Source: Firmicutes bacterium HGW-Firmicutes-7 (lineage in GTDB: Bacteria; Bacillota; Clostridia; Lachnospirales; Vallitaleaceae). From it: DNA of 64,000 nucleotides. Of this stretch, positions 41,710 to 51,635 are shown piece by piece (position 1 is the stretch's first letter; each line of letters starts with the position of its first letter). The notes under the pieces were generated by a model that made no database searches, was not told the origin of the DNA, and saw nothing but the letters and a program-made list of their open reading frames with translations. The stretch is taken from the NCBI GenBank assembly GCA_002841375.1, contig PGZO01000005.1, positions 124,001 through 188,000 on the forward strand. The letters are read 5' to 3'. The translations under genes and the position numbers were made by a program.

Positions 41710-42941
41710 AGGAAAAATTAATGATTCTTGGCGCGTCGTATGCCCAACTAAATGCTATTAAGCGTGCAAGCGTAAGTGGGATTAAAGTATTGGCAACAGA
41801 CTACTCGAAAACTTCTATTGGTAAGATGTATGCAGATGAACATGCTTTTGCAAGTACGTTTGATGTCGACACAACATTAAAGGTTGCAAAAGATCACCAT
41901 ATAAATGGAATCATGACGACAGGAACAGATCAACCAGTGTTAACTGTTAGCAAGATTGCACAGGATTTAAATTTGCCTTCATTTTTATCTATTCACACTG
42001 CCTATCAAGTTACCCATAAAAAAGCCATGAAGAAAGTTTTTATAGACCATAATATTCCTACAGTTGATTACAGAGTGATTGACCGTAAATTTTCTGATGA
42101 TGAACTTAAAGGTTTGATTTTTCCAGTGGTAGTCAAACCACTTGATTCCCAAGGTCAAAGAGGTATTTATAAATTATCCACGATAGAAGAAATTCGCAGG
42201 CATTTTCATCTAGTTCTTAAGCATTCAAGAGAACAAGAAATAATGGTTGAATCTTATTATGAAAATAATGAAATCACCATAAGTGGATGGGTGAAAAATG
42301 GACAAGAAAAAATATTAACCGTTACAGATCGAGTAACGTTTCAAGAAGAAGGAAATTTAGGTATTTGCTTATCTCATGAGTTTCCTTCCAAACATTTACC
42401 TGAGTATATTGACGAAATTAAAGCTGTTACGCATGAAATTGTAAAAGCTTTTAAAATAAAGGAAGGTCCAATTTATTTTCAAATGTTTATTGGAGAAGAG
42501 GGCTTAAAAGTTAATGAAATAGCTTGTAGAATTGGAGGTGCTTATGAAGATGAAGCCATACCTGTTCTGACAGGTGTAGATATATTGCAAATGGTTATAG
42601 ACTATTCTATAGGAAAAGAGATCAACTACACAGCGTTAGACCAATATGATATGACGCTTAATAATCTTTATGCATCCATTCAATTATTTTTCTTAAATGA
42701 AGGGGTGATCAATACAATGACTCCTGAAGATGAAATTAAAAAGTTAGAAGGGATAGCTAGCATTGGATATCATTATAAAGTATTTGAGCAAGTTAGACCC
42801 ATTGAAAATGCAACAGCAAGAGCAGGGTATGCTATTGTAATTGGAGAAAGTCAAGAACAGCTAAAATATAATCTTTTACAGTTATATGATAAAATGCAAA
42901 TAGTGGATAATAATAATCACAATATGGTGATTCATTCATAG
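41706..42941 (+). CDS. ATP-grasp family enzyme
   Basis: 411-aa ATP-grasp ligase or carboxylase. N-terminal LMILGASYAQLNAI pre-grasp fold; ATP-binding lysine in FPVVVKPLDSQGQRGI; metal/phosphate region IYFQMFIGEEGLKVNEIACRIGG. TTG start at 41706 after AAGGAGATT, overlapping the GT2 stop. Such proteins join a carboxylate to an amine; in this operon it could modify an amino sugar made by the WecE-like enzyme. Inference. Confidence 0.82.
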   Translation: MKEKLMILGASYAQLNAIKRASVSGIKVLATDYSKTSIGKMYADEHAFASTFDVDTTLKVAKDHHINGIMTTGTDQPVLTVSKIAQDLNLPSFLSIHTAYQVTHKKAMKKVFIDHNIPTVDYRVIDRKFSDDELKGLIFPVVVKPLDSQGQRGIYKLSTIEEIRRHFHLVLKHSREQEIMVESYYENNEITISGWVKNGQEKILTVTDRVTFQEEGNLGICLSHEFPSKHLPEYIDEIKAVTHEIVKAFKIKEGPIYFQMFIGEEGLKVNEIACRIGGAYEDEAIPVLTGVDILQMVIDYSIGKEINYTALDQYDMTLNNLYASIQLFFLNEGVINTMTPEDEIKKLEGIASIGYHYKVFEQVRPIENATARAGYAIVIGESQEQLKYNLLQLYDKMQIVDNNNHNMVIHS

Positions 42942-42961
42942 TTATAGAGGAGGGGTTGTTT

Positions 42962-43897
42962 ATGAAAGGGTTTAAAGCAGTTATTATAATAAGCTTTATG
43001 ATGTTGATATTTTCAAGTTGCACAAAAAAGAATGGAGAGGAAACACTTTTTATTGCTGAGCAGTATGGATTAGCTTATGCACCGCTACAAATTATGAAAG
43101 AAAAACAAATTTTAGAGGCACTATTACCCAATACCAAGATTGAATGGGTAACATTGTCAAATACAACGTCTATAAGAGAAGCGATGTTATCTGAAAATGT
43201 AGATGTTGGATTTATGGGTATTCCCCCTTTTATTATTGGCCTTGACAATGGGATGGACTGGAAAATTATGAGTGGACTTTCTAAGAATCCATCTGGATTA
43301 GTTACTTATGATAAGAATATTAAGACATTAGCAGATTTCACTTCAGCAGATAAAATTGCATTGCCACAACCTGGGAGTATCCAACATATTCTGTTAGCAA
43401 TGGCCTGTGAAAAGCAATTTGGAGAAGCAGATCGATTAGATCATTTATTAGTTGCTATGAAACATCCGGACGCTTATCAATCACTAGAATCGCAATCAAC
43501 GATAAAAGCCCACTTTGCTTCACCACCTTATTTATTTGATGAATTAAATAATGCTGATAATCACCTTATTCTATCAGGGGAAGAAGCCTTTGGTGAAGAC
43601 TTCACATTCATAGTAGGCGTTTGCGGAAGAGAATTTTACAATAATAAGAAACAGTATGAAGCTGTGAACGAAGGCTTGAAACAAGCGATTACTTATATGA
43701 AACAAAATGAGGCTGAAGCAATTGCGTTGTTGTCAACAAGTTACTCGATTGATGAATTGCTTTTAAAAGAGTACTTAACCCAAGAAGGTATGATATATAG
43801 TCAGGAAGTAGAAGGATTAGAAAGGTTTGTTGATTTTATGCTTCGAAATGAGTATATAAAAAATGACTATCAATTAGACGATCTCATATGGGAGTAA
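42962..43897 (+). CDS. ABC substrate-binding lipoprotein (NitT/TauT/SsuA type)
   Basis: 311 aa: signal peptide with lipobox IFSSC, then a periplasmic-binding fold with EQYGLAYAPLQIMKEKQ and GFMGIPPFIIGLDNG, typical of the nitrate/sulfonate/taurine/thiamine-precursor group. ATG at 42962 after GAGGAGGGG. The permease follows; no cognate ATPase is encoded nearby. Ligand unknown. Confidence 0.85.
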   Translation: MKGFKAVIIISFMMLIFSSCTKKNGEETLFIAEQYGLAYAPLQIMKEKQILEALLPNTKIEWVTLSNTTSIREAMLSENVDVGFMGIPPFIIGLDNGMDWKIMSGLSKNPSGLVTYDKNIKTLADFTSADKIALPQPGSIQHILLAMACEKQFGEADRLDHLLVAMKHPDAYQSLESQSTIKAHFASPPYLFDELNNADNHLILSGEEAFGEDFTFIVGVCGREFYNNKKQYEAVNEGLKQAITYMKQNEAEAIALLSTSYSIDELLLKEYLTQEGMIYSQEVEGLERFVDFMLRNEYIKNDYQLDDLIWE

Positions 43898-43903
43898 TAT
43901 ATA

Positions 43904-44671
43904 ATGAGCGGATTAAGAAATAAATACATACAAAGAAGCATTAGTGTGATCATACTTATATTTCTTTGGGAAATTCTATATAAACTTCAAATGTTTCCAG
44001 TCCAATTATTTCCTTCTACTACGCAGATTATAAAAGCCTTGGTAGAGGACTTGATGGCAGGAAAGTTATTGGTTCAAATAGGTCATTCGCTCCTGCTAAT
44101 AATAGTTGCCTTAGTAATGGGATTTATTATTGCACTTTTTTTAAGCTATGTTGGTTATCTATCGAAGTCTATTTCTGTGTTACTAGATACACTCATTGCA
44201 ATATTAGATCCGTTACCAGGCGTTGCAATACTACCTTTAGTCATTTTATGGATAGGTATAGGGGAAAAAGCTATTTTGTTTATTATGTTACATTCTATTA
44301 TCTGGCCAATGGTAATTAGCATTCAAACAGGTATGAACAATATTGATAAAGTGTATATTGAGAGCGCAAAAACCAATTCAATTACTCATTGGCAATTGTT
44401 TTGGTGTATTTTATTTCCTTTAAGCTTACCACAAATAATGGCAGGTTTAAAAATCGGATGGTCTAGGTCATGGAGAGCATTAATTAGCACAGAAATGATT
44501 TTTGGCGCAATCGGGTCATTAGGAGGTATAGGATGGTATTTGTTTGAAAAACGAACATTTATGAATACACCTGGCATGTTTGCGGGTCTTATTGTTATAA
44601 TTATAATTAGTATTTTCATAGAAGATGTTGCTTTTGTTAAAATGGATGCATGGATCAAGGAGAAATTATAG
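43904..44671 (+). CDS. ABC permease (SsuC/TauC type)
   Basis: 255-aa, six-helix permease with the EAA-type loop (YIESAKTNSITHWQLFWCILFPLSLPQI) that contacts the ATPase. Partner of the binding protein 6 bases upstream. Because the EAA loop is intact, it should use an ATPase encoded elsewhere. Confidence 0.88.
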   Translation: MSGLRNKYIQRSISVIILIFLWEILYKLQMFPVQLFPSTTQIIKALVEDLMAGKLLVQIGHSLLLIIVALVMGFIIALFLSYVGYLSKSISVLLDTLIAILDPLPGVAILPLVILWIGIGEKAILFIMLHSIIWPMVISIQTGMNNIDKVYIESAKTNSITHWQLFWCILFPLSLPQIMAGLKIGWSRSWRALISTEMIFGAIGSLGGIGWYLFEKRTFMNTPGMFAGLIVIIIISIFIEDVAFVKMDAWIKEKL

Positions 44672-44677
44672 GTGCTA

Positions 44678-46231
44678 TTATTCATAAACTTGATAAATAC
44701 TAATTTTCCATTCATATTCCATCATATATTTTGGAATTCTTATGCCGTACATAGAGTCTGTAAAGCTATGAACTAGCGTACATTCATTCTGGATAAATTC
44801 TGTCATTTGATCATAATAATGATCCTCCCCATATAAAATAAGCCAGTTTACATTGTTATGAATGTAATCCAATTCTTCATAATGAACGATATATTCAATC
44901 CCATTTTTATCAATGTATTCTTGAAAGGAAAGATCATTCACTTCTATAAAAGCAAGATTCCTATAATCTAACAATGCACTATTGTCAAAGTAAAAATCTG
45001 AATTTAAATTACCTAATGTTTTGCTGTCTTTTGGAATAACACTTGAGAATTCGCTAAGATAATCCTCATAACGATAATGAAGAAAAGGTTTAATTTCCGT
45101 TAAAGATATAACGAAAGATAGCACGATCAAAGTACAATAAAGTACATATTGGATTTTAACGTTATGAAATAAAATTGAAATAACATTTACTAACATGATG
45201 TAGAAAAATGGAATGAAAAATAGTACACTGGTGCTATTGTATCGGCCTATTAGAAGAATACCAATTTGAACAGCAAAAAGAGAAATAATGCATATTTTAA
45301 GGGTTTTGCGGCTCTTTTCATTTGCGAAGCGTTTACTAATTAATACACCAATAGAAATAGGAATAAGTATTATGAAAGTAATCCAGAAGTGTTTCATAGG
45401 GGGAACATAGTATGTTGCACTTATACTATTAAATATTTTTAAATAAAAATCATCTAAAGTAAAAAGTTTGGCACCAATCGGTAAATCCACGCCAAAGGTC
45501 GATCCATATTGTGAATAATGGGTAAGGAAGTTTGGGTCACCCAACAAACTAAGGAAAATAAATACTATAGCAAAGCCAGCTACAATAATTATGAGAAAAG
45601 ACAGTTCTTTAAATGATTTCTCATGTATGATCCAATCATACATATAAATAAATCCAAATATTAAAGCAAGAAGGAAACTATTAGGATGAATACCTATGCT
45701 AATACCAATAATACAGCCTAATATTAAAGTTGACTTAAAGGAAGGAGCAGGAAGACTGAAATATACATATAATCCTAACATCAAGAAAAACAGAATGATT
45801 ATTTCTTGTCGTGCAAAGTGAGAAGCATAAATAAATTGAAGGTTCAGGCTTAATAAAATAGTAGCCATTATAGCAATAATGGCGTTTTTTTGGATGTTTA
45901 GTATCACCTTATAAAATATTAACAAGGATATTAAGGAAATAATTAAGGAGATAAGCCTAACGGTGAAAATATTATAACCTAAAAAATAAATAAAAGGCAT
46001 TTGAATTAGGTGAAATATTATTTTAATACTATGGGGATGACGAGGATATAGATCAAAAAAGGCCTCTGTACAATAAATGTTATGGGTATCCATCATATTT
46101 CTAGTTAAACCGCTTAACCATGCTTCGTCAGAATGTACAAAAGGAAAGCTTGTTAAAAAAAAGATACTTGTTATAAAGTATAATAAAAGAAATAAAACAA
46201 TTATGAAAGCACTTTTTGATTTATTGTTCAT
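44678..46231 (-). CDS. GT39/ArnT-like membrane glycosyltransferase
   Basis: 517 aa with about 11-12 membrane helices and the first-loop acidic motif FVHSDEAWLSGLTRNM, as in polyprenyl-phosphate-sugar-dependent transferases. A soluble C-terminal part (about 400-517) faces outside. Convergent with the ABC permease gene. TAAGGAG precedes the ATG. Acceptor unknown. Confidence 0.78.
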   Translation of the reverse strand: MNNKSKSAFIIVLFLLLYFITSIFFLTSFPFVHSDEAWLSGLTRNMMDTHNIYCTEAFFDLYPRHPHSIKIIFHLIQMPFIYFLGYNIFTVRLISLIISLISLLIFYKVILNIQKNAIIAIMATILLSLNLQFIYASHFARQEIIILFFLMLGLYVYFSLPAPSFKSTLILGCIIGISIGIHPNSFLLALIFGFIYMYDWIIHEKSFKELSFLIIIVAGFAIVFIFLSLLGDPNFLTHYSQYGSTFGVDLPIGAKLFTLDDFYLKIFNSISATYYVPPMKHFWITFIILIPISIGVLISKRFANEKSRKTLKICIISLFAVQIGILLIGRYNSTSVLFFIPFFYIMLVNVISILFHNVKIQYVLYCTLIVLSFVISLTEIKPFLHYRYEDYLSEFSSVIPKDSKTLGNLNSDFYFDNSALLDYRNLAFIEVNDLSFQEYIDKNGIEYIVHYEELDYIHNNVNWLILYGEDHYYDQMTEFIQNECTLVHSFTDSMYGIRIPKYMMEYEWKISIYQVYE

Positions 46232-46486
46232 AAAAACTCCTTAGCATATATAATTATTGTAGCTAATCCATAGGGGTATTATAGCATGGGATAGCGTATA
46301 TTAAAATTGATATTCAATATTAAAGTATCAAATATAGCATTCGCAAAACTTATAACAAAAAACAGGTTATATAATGTATAATTAAATATGTAAGTGGTTG
46401 TCAATAAGTTTTTTATTTCCCTGCAATTGTATAAAATTTAACAATCTTTTGTATTAGTAAGTTAAGCCTAGGAGGATAAAATAAAG

Positions 46487-47386
46487 ATGAAGCTAAAAAA
46501 ATACATAATGGTTTTATCCCTACTTTTTGTAGTTTTAATGTTTGCAAGTTGCACTCAAACAGCGTATACACAAAGCAATAACATCATTGAACCTGGAGAA
46601 GTTAAGAATGAAATTGGAAAGGCACAGATAATTGTTGTAGATGCCAGATCTAAGGAAGATTATGATAAGGGGCACATTAAAGGAGCTATTCATCTGGAGC
46701 CTTCAGAACTATCAACAACAAGGCCAGTTCTAGGTAAGTTGCGTTCTAAAGAAGACATTGAAAAGGTGTTAAGTTCTAAAGGTGTTTCGAATGAATCTAT
46801 TTTATTTGTTTATGATAACAATGGAGGCGTGAATGCTTCAAGAGTATGGTGGACATTAAAAGGTTTTGGACACGAACAAATTAAAGTCATCAACAAAGGA
46901 GAAAAAGGCCTACTAGAAGAAAAGATAGAAGTATCTTTAGAAGTCCCAACACTAGCTAAGACTACGTATGTAGCAGCTGATTTTAATGATGGTATGATTG
47001 TTGAATTAGAAGAAATGAAAATAATAACATCTGATGAAAACAGCCAAGTTCGAATTATCGATGTAAGAAGTACTGCAGAATATGATGAAGGGGCTATACC
47101 GAAAGCAATACTCTATCCACATACAAAGAATTTATATACAGATGGCGCATTTAAATCAGGTAAGAATATTTATTTATCCTATAATGATTTTGGATTAGAT
47201 AAAGACGATCCCATTATTTTATATTGCAAAACATCATTTAGAGCAACACAAACAGCCGTATTACTTGAAGAAGCTGGCTTTACTAATGTAAAAGTGTATG
47301 ATGGTGCATGGGAAGAATGGTCTAAGGATATGCCTCAAGAAAAAAAAGAAGAGAAACAAGTAACGACAACACAAGATGCATCATAA
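46487..47386 (+). CDS. Tandem-rhodanese lipoprotein, SseA-like
   Basis: 299 aa: signal peptide with lipobox MFASC (Cys about residue 22) and two rhodanese domains. The first has DARSKEDYDKGHIKGAI but YDNNGG where the catalytic Cys should be. The second has DVRSTAEYDEGAIPKA and YCKTSFRAT with the active Cys. An inactive first domain is normal for thiosulfate/3-mercaptopyruvate sulfurtransferases. Acts outside the membrane. AGGAGG before the ATG. Confidence 0.9.
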   Translation: MKLKKYIMVLSLLFVVLMFASCTQTAYTQSNNIIEPGEVKNEIGKAQIIVVDARSKEDYDKGHIKGAIHLEPSELSTTRPVLGKLRSKEDIEKVLSSKGVSNESILFVYDNNGGVNASRVWWTLKGFGHEQIKVINKGEKGLLEEKIEVSLEVPTLAKTTYVAADFNDGMIVELEEMKIITSDENSQVRIIDVRSTAEYDEGAIPKAILYPHTKNLYTDGAFKSGKNIYLSYNDFGLDKDDPIILYCKTSFRATQTAVLLEEAGFTNVKVYDGAWEEWSKDMPQEKKEEKQVTTTQDAS

Positions 47387-47427
47387 TAGAATTCAACTAT
47401 ATTGGGTGAAAAAAATGGAGGATTACA

Positions 47428-48402
47428 ATGAAAAAGATTAAAAGTTTATTTGCATTTTTATTGATTGGTGCTTTAGTATTAAGTTTAATGGGTTGTGCTA
47501 AAGAAGAAGTAGTGGATACAAGCATGGATATTGCAGCAGAAACACCAGAAGCACCAGAAACGCCAGAAGAACCAGTTGTAATAGAAAAAGATATTGTAGA
47601 AGAAGGCGTGCTCGCTTATTTTGCAAATATGCCAGAACATGGGTACAAAATAAAAGAAGCTGATTTATTAGAAAAAGTTAAAGCGAATGATGAAATGGTA
47701 ATTCTTGACATCCGTTCGGCGGAAGATTACGCAAAGGGCCACGTGATAGGAGCTATTAACGTACCATGGGGAACAGCAATAAGTGATAATATTACAAAAA
47801 TTCCACAAGATAAAGAAGTCTTTATTTATTGTTATACAGGGCAAACAGCAGGTCAAGCAGTGATGACAATGAACCTTGCAGGCATTAATGCAAGATCAAT
47901 TGAGTTTGGTTGGAATCTCGGTATTTCTAAGGTAGAAGGCTATGAAGCATTAACTGATACAAACGCTTATGAATTTGGTAGTGATGCATATGAAGTTGCA
48001 CCAGAAATAGTTGCAGCATTAGATAGTTATTATTCAGGTTTAGCTGACGTAGGAGATACAATTTATAAGTTTTATAAAATTTCTGAGGATGATTTAAAGG
48101 CATTAATGGAATCAGATGAAGACTTTTATATACTATCTGTGAGAAAAGCTGAAGATTATGAAAAAGGACACATAGACGGTGCCTTTAACATTCCGTTTAC
48201 AGCTGGTATGGAACAACAATTTTCTATACTACCAGTAGGAAAAAAAGTAGTAGTATATTGCTATACAGGTCAAACTTCTGGTCAAACTGTAGCAGGTTTA
48301 AGACTTTTAGGTTATGACGCAGTTTCATTAAATGCAGGTATGGGAAAAGATAAGAATGCGCCTGCTGGTTGGGCAAATAAAGGATATGAAGTGGTTCAAT
48401 AA
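47428..48402 (+). CDS. Tandem-rhodanese lipoprotein with two active-site Cys
   Basis: 324 aa: lipobox LSLMGC (Cys about residue 23), a Glu/Pro-rich linker, then two rhodanese domains, each with an intact loop, CYTGQTAGQ (about 140) and CYTGQTSGQ (about 285). DIRSAEDYAKGHV and SVRKAEDYEKGHI mark each domain start. Both sites could carry persulfide. Likely co-transcribed with the preceding gene (41-base gap, AATGGAGG site). Confidence 0.9.
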   Translation: MKKIKSLFAFLLIGALVLSLMGCAKEEVVDTSMDIAAETPEAPETPEEPVVIEKDIVEEGVLAYFANMPEHGYKIKEADLLEKVKANDEMVILDIRSAEDYAKGHVIGAINVPWGTAISDNITKIPQDKEVFIYCYTGQTAGQAVMTMNLAGINARSIEFGWNLGISKVEGYEALTDTNAYEFGSDAYEVAPEIVAALDSYYSGLADVGDTIYKFYKISEDDLKALMESDEDFYILSVRKAEDYEKGHIDGAFNIPFTAGMEQQFSILPVGKKVVVYCYTGQTSGQTVAGLRLLGYDAVSLNAGMGKDKNAPAGWANKGYEVVQ

Positions 48403-48422
48403 CAATTAGATAACATTATTTG

Positions 48423-48460
48423 AAAATCGCCATGGTCGCAAGATTATGGCGATTTTTCTA
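48423..48460 (+). terminator. Terminator after the rhodanese genes
   Basis: AAAATCGCCAT pairs with ATGGCGATTTT, followed by a T-run. Confidence 0.9.
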
Positions 48461-48551
48461 ATAATAACGTTGATCGAGCACTTGCACTACAGCAATCGAC
48501 TTATTATTTTAAAATGAGGCATCTAAATATTAAAAATATGGCGTAAATACG

Positions 48552-48690
48552 GAGACAATTAGAATATCTTATGTTATAATACACCTAGCATAAAATTGAA
48601 ATTATTTATTAACTATTAAATTTTAAATCAATACATAGAAAAGCGTTCCGAATATATTATATTGAAACCGATTTTCCTATGTATGAATAG
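48552..48690 (+). promoter_or_regulatory. glyA promoter and structured leader
   Basis: GAGACA (48552-48557), 17 bases, TATAAT (48575-48580). The roughly 150-base leader contains ATACATAG (about 48631-48638) pairing with CTATGTAT (about 48678-48685), extended by AAAA/TTTT. No glycine riboswitch or other known class was recognised. The rest of the 48403-48736 gap holds only the terminator. Confidence 0.5.
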
Positions 48691-48736
48691 ATGTAGGTAT
48701 TCATGAATGGTTAATAACAAAAACGGAGGATGTATA

Positions 48737-49969
48737 ATGTACTCATTTGATGAAGTCAAAAAAATTGACTTAGAAGTAGCAAATGCTATGGAAAAAGAAT
48801 TTAACAGACAAAAGGATAATATTGAATTAATTGCATCAGAAAACTTTGTATCAGAAGCGGTTATGGCAGCAATGGGTAGCCCACTAACAAATAAATATGC
48901 AGAAGGATATCCAGGAAAGAGATACTATGGTGGTTGTGAATATGTAGATGTAGTTGAAAATCTTGCGAGAGAACGTGCAAAGGCTATTTTTGGTGCTGAC
49001 CATGCAAATGTGCAACCACACTCAGGTTCTCAAGCGAATTTTGCAGTATACTTTGCTGTGTTACAACCAGGAGATACAGTTCTTGGTATGAATCTTTCTC
49101 ATGGTGGACATTTAACCCATGGGAGTCCTGTAAATATGTCAGGCAAGTATTATAATATTGTACCTTATGGCGTAGATAAAAAAGGGTTTATAGATTATGA
49201 AGAAGTGATGAAGCTTGCAAAAGAAAATAAACCTAAATTAATTATTGCTGGTGCTAGTGCGTATCCAAGAACAATTGATTTTAAGAAATTTCGAGAAATC
49301 GCTGATGAAGTTGGTGCATTATTAATGGTTGATATGGCACATATTGCAGGGCTTGTAGCGACTGGAATGCATCCAAATCCAATACCTTATGCCGACTTTG
49401 TTACTACAACAACGCATAAAACGTTACGTGGACCAAGAGGCGGTATGATTCTTTGTAAAGCACAATATGCCCAAATAATTGATAAAGGTATTTTCCCAGG
49501 TATTCAAGGGGGACCACTTATGCACGTTATAGCTGCAAAAGCAGTGAACTTTGCGGAGGTCATGACAGAAGAATTCAAATCCTATCAAAAGCAAATTGTT
49601 CTCAATGCAACAGCACTTGCAAAGGCGTTAACTAAAAGAGGCTTTAACTTAGTCTCTGGTGGTACGGATAACCATTTAATATTATTAGATTTACAAAATA
49701 TGAATATAACAGGTAAAGTAGCAGAGAAGCATTTAGATGAAGTTGGTGTTACATGTAATAAAAACACCATTCCTTATGACCCACAAAGCCCGTTTGTTAC
49801 AAGTGGAATTAGATTAGGGACACCAGCAGTTACAACTAGAGGAATGAAAGAAGAGGACATGGAGGTTATTGCTGAAATTATTTCCTTAGCAATTGCGGAT
49901 TTTGAAAAAAACAAAGAAAAAGCGGCGTTGATGGTTAAGGAATTGGTAGGAAAATACCCATTATACTAA
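48737..49969 (+). CDS. glyA: Serine hydroxymethyltransferase
   Basis: 410-aa PLP enzyme interconverting serine and glycine with tetrahydrofolate. [32 protein letters not shown] Lys motif [17 protein letters not shown] at 48737 follows CGGAGGATG; the ATG at 48707 lies before that site. Single-gene transcript, ending at the AGGCATCT terminator. Confidence 0.97.
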   Translation: MYSFDEVKKIDLEVANAMEKEFNRQKDNIELIASENFVSEAVMAAMGSPLTNKYAEGYPGKRYYGGCEYVDVVENLARERAKAIFGADHANVQPHSGSQANFAVYFAVLQPGDTVLGMNLSHGGHLTHGSPVNMSGKYYNIVPYGVDKKGFIDYEEVMKLAKENKPKLIIAGASAYPRTIDFKKFREIADEVGALLMVDMAHIAGLVATGMHPNPIPYADFVTTTTHKTLRGPRGGMILCKAQYAQIIDKGIFPGIQGGPLMHVIAAKAVNFAEVMTEEFKSYQKQIVLNATALAKALTKRGFNLVSGGTDNHLILLDLQNMNITGKVAEKHLDEVGVTCNKNTIPYDPQSPFVTSGIRLGTPAVTTRGMKEEDMEVIAEIISLAIADFEKNKEKAALMVKELVGKYPLY

Positions 49970-49994
49970 TAATTATCAAAAAAGCATATACTAT

Positions 49995-50024
49995 TAAAAA
50001 GGCATCTACTTAAGATGCCTTTAC
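49995..50024 (+). terminator. glyA terminator
   Basis: AAAGGCATCT and AGATGCCTTT around a short loop, then a moderate T-rich tail. Confidence 0.8.
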
Positions 50025-50046
50025 TTAGTCAAAGGAGCGCAATAAT

Positions 50047-50490
50047 ATGTTGGAAGGTGTAATAATTAAAGAAATTGAATTCTCTTCTGAGCAGTATAAA
50101 ACAGCGCTGGAGATTAGAAATCAAGTATTGAGGAAGCCACATGGGCTTAGTATTTATGAGGAAAATTTAACGACGGATGCTAAAAGTATTCACATCAGTG
50201 CGTATTATGATAATGAAATGATTGGAACGCTTGTTATGACTGAAATTAACGAGGAAAAAATTAAAATGAGGCAAGTGGCTGTTGAACCTAAATATCGAGA
50301 GCAAAATGTTGGGAAGCAATTAGTACTATATGCTGAAGATTTTGCAAGAGCGATAGGTTATAAAAAAATAGTTCTTCATGCAAGAGAAGAATCAGTTGGG
50401 TTTTACGAAAGATTAGGTTATACCAAGTTAGGATCAAGTTTTATAGAGGTAACAATACCACATTATAAAATGGAAAAAGCATTAACCTAA
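50047..50490 (+). CDS. GNAT-family N-acetyltransferase
   Basis: 147 aa. Acetyl-CoA loop MRQVAVEPKYREQNVGKQLV and C-terminal LHAREESVGFYERLGY are the GNAT motifs A and B. Similar in layout to ElaA/YitI-type acetyltransferases. AAAGGAGC precedes the ATG. Substrate unknown. Confidence 0.9.
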   Translation: MLEGVIIKEIEFSSEQYKTALEIRNQVLRKPHGLSIYEENLTTDAKSIHISAYYDNEMIGTLVMTEINEEKIKMRQVAVEPKYREQNVGKQLVLYAEDFARAIGYKKIVLHAREESVGFYERLGYTKLGSSFIEVTIPHYKMEKALT

Positions 50491-50510
50491 AATAAAGCGT
50501 TATTTACAAA

Positions 50511-50550
50511 CAAGCACGAAACCTTAAGGCAGGTATTCGTGCTTGTTGTT
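50511..50550. terminator. Terminator between GNAT and AraC genes
   Basis: CAAGCACGAA pairs with TTCGTGCTTG, followed by TTGTTTATT. Confidence 0.8.
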
Positions 50551-50556
50551 TATTAT

Positions 50557-51396
50557 TTAATTAATTGTTTTCATAGAAAATTGTTTTGGCGTTTCACCAT
50601 AATAATTTTTAAATAGTTTAATGAAATATGAAACATTTTCAAAACCAAGATCATAGCACACTTCAGTAACGTTTTTATGCCTCAGTGCTTCCTTTGATGT
50701 TCTTATTTTAAGAAGATTCTGATATTCTTTAGGCGTCATATTTGTCTTTTTTTTAAAACACGCGGTTAAGTTTGAAGCTGACATATTCAGGTGAGTAGCA
50801 ATTTCATTAATCGCAACAGTCTCATAAATATTTTCTTCTAAAAACTTTAAAGTGTAATCCACAGGATCAAAATACTTATTATTAGGGTTAGGTGTTATGA
50901 AGAAATCTTTAATTAGATTATATGTAAGTTCTTGAGAACATAAGTCAATCAAGAAGGTCTTGTTTGGATCATTACTAGAACAGTATTCGTTTATTCTTTT
51001 AATTGGTGCTTTGAGGGCTTCGTTAAATTTTTCCTTAATAATACTATCTTTGACGTCAATTGCATCTGCTTCAAACTTAATCTGAATATGATTTCTAGTA
51101 TCTTCAATGAGTTTATCACTAAGTTCATAAACAACTGCTATAGTAGGTTCTTTAATCTCCATTTGAACACTCGAATTTGGTGGCAGAAGAATAAAATCAG
51201 AACGATTATAGTCAAATTCTAAGCCATTGTTAATTTTAACGTGCTTGGTACCATTTACAATTGTACATAGTCTATTGTACTGATATGATTTATAAACTTC
51301 TTTATAGTCTTTAGACAAATCATAATAGAGTATCTTTAGATACTCTGTTTCATAATTATTATTTTTTTCAAAACTACGATCAAAATTGTGAATCAT
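50557..51396 (-). CDS. AraC-family transcriptional regulator
   Basis: 279 aa: N-terminal cupin-like sensor (about 1-165; HVKINNGLEFDYNRSDFILLPP) and C-terminal double HTH with TVAINEIATHLNMSASNLTACFKKKTN and VTEVCYDLGFENVSYFIKLFKNYYG. ATG at 51396 has AAAGGG upstream. Divergent from the glycosyltransferase cluster; a role in its control is possible but not shown. Confidence 0.9.
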   Translation of the reverse strand: MIHNFDRSFEKNNNYETEYLKILYYDLSKDYKEVYKSYQYNRLCTIVNGTKHVKINNGLEFDYNRSDFILLPPNSSVQMEIKEPTIAVVYELSDKLIEDTRNHIQIKFEADAIDVKDSIIKEKFNEALKAPIKRINEYCSSNDPNKTFLIDLCSQELTYNLIKDFFITPNPNNKYFDPVDYTLKFLEENIYETVAINEIATHLNMSASNLTACFKKKTNMTPKEYQNLLKIRTSKEALRHKNVTEVCYDLGFENVSYFIKLFKNYYGETPKQFSMKTIN

Positions 51397-51635
51397 CTTA
51401 AGCACCCTTTCATAATTATATTTAAGTTGATTTAAATGATTAATACAATACTAACATACGTTTTAAAGTTTATCAACAAAGTTGCAGTATTTGACAGGAA
51501 CAATATTGTAGAGTTACCTTAACAACAACTTGAAATATGGAAAATTAATATGATAATATACATATTTAGAAAGTATAACAAAAAGGCAATGGAAATGGGA
51601 ACGTTAGTAATATTTTTATATAAAGGAGGACTAAG

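Noticed and set aside
48590-48736. Glycine riboswitch upstream of glyA
   Set aside because: I could not find the conserved tandem aptamer core sequences; only a simple hairpin is visible.
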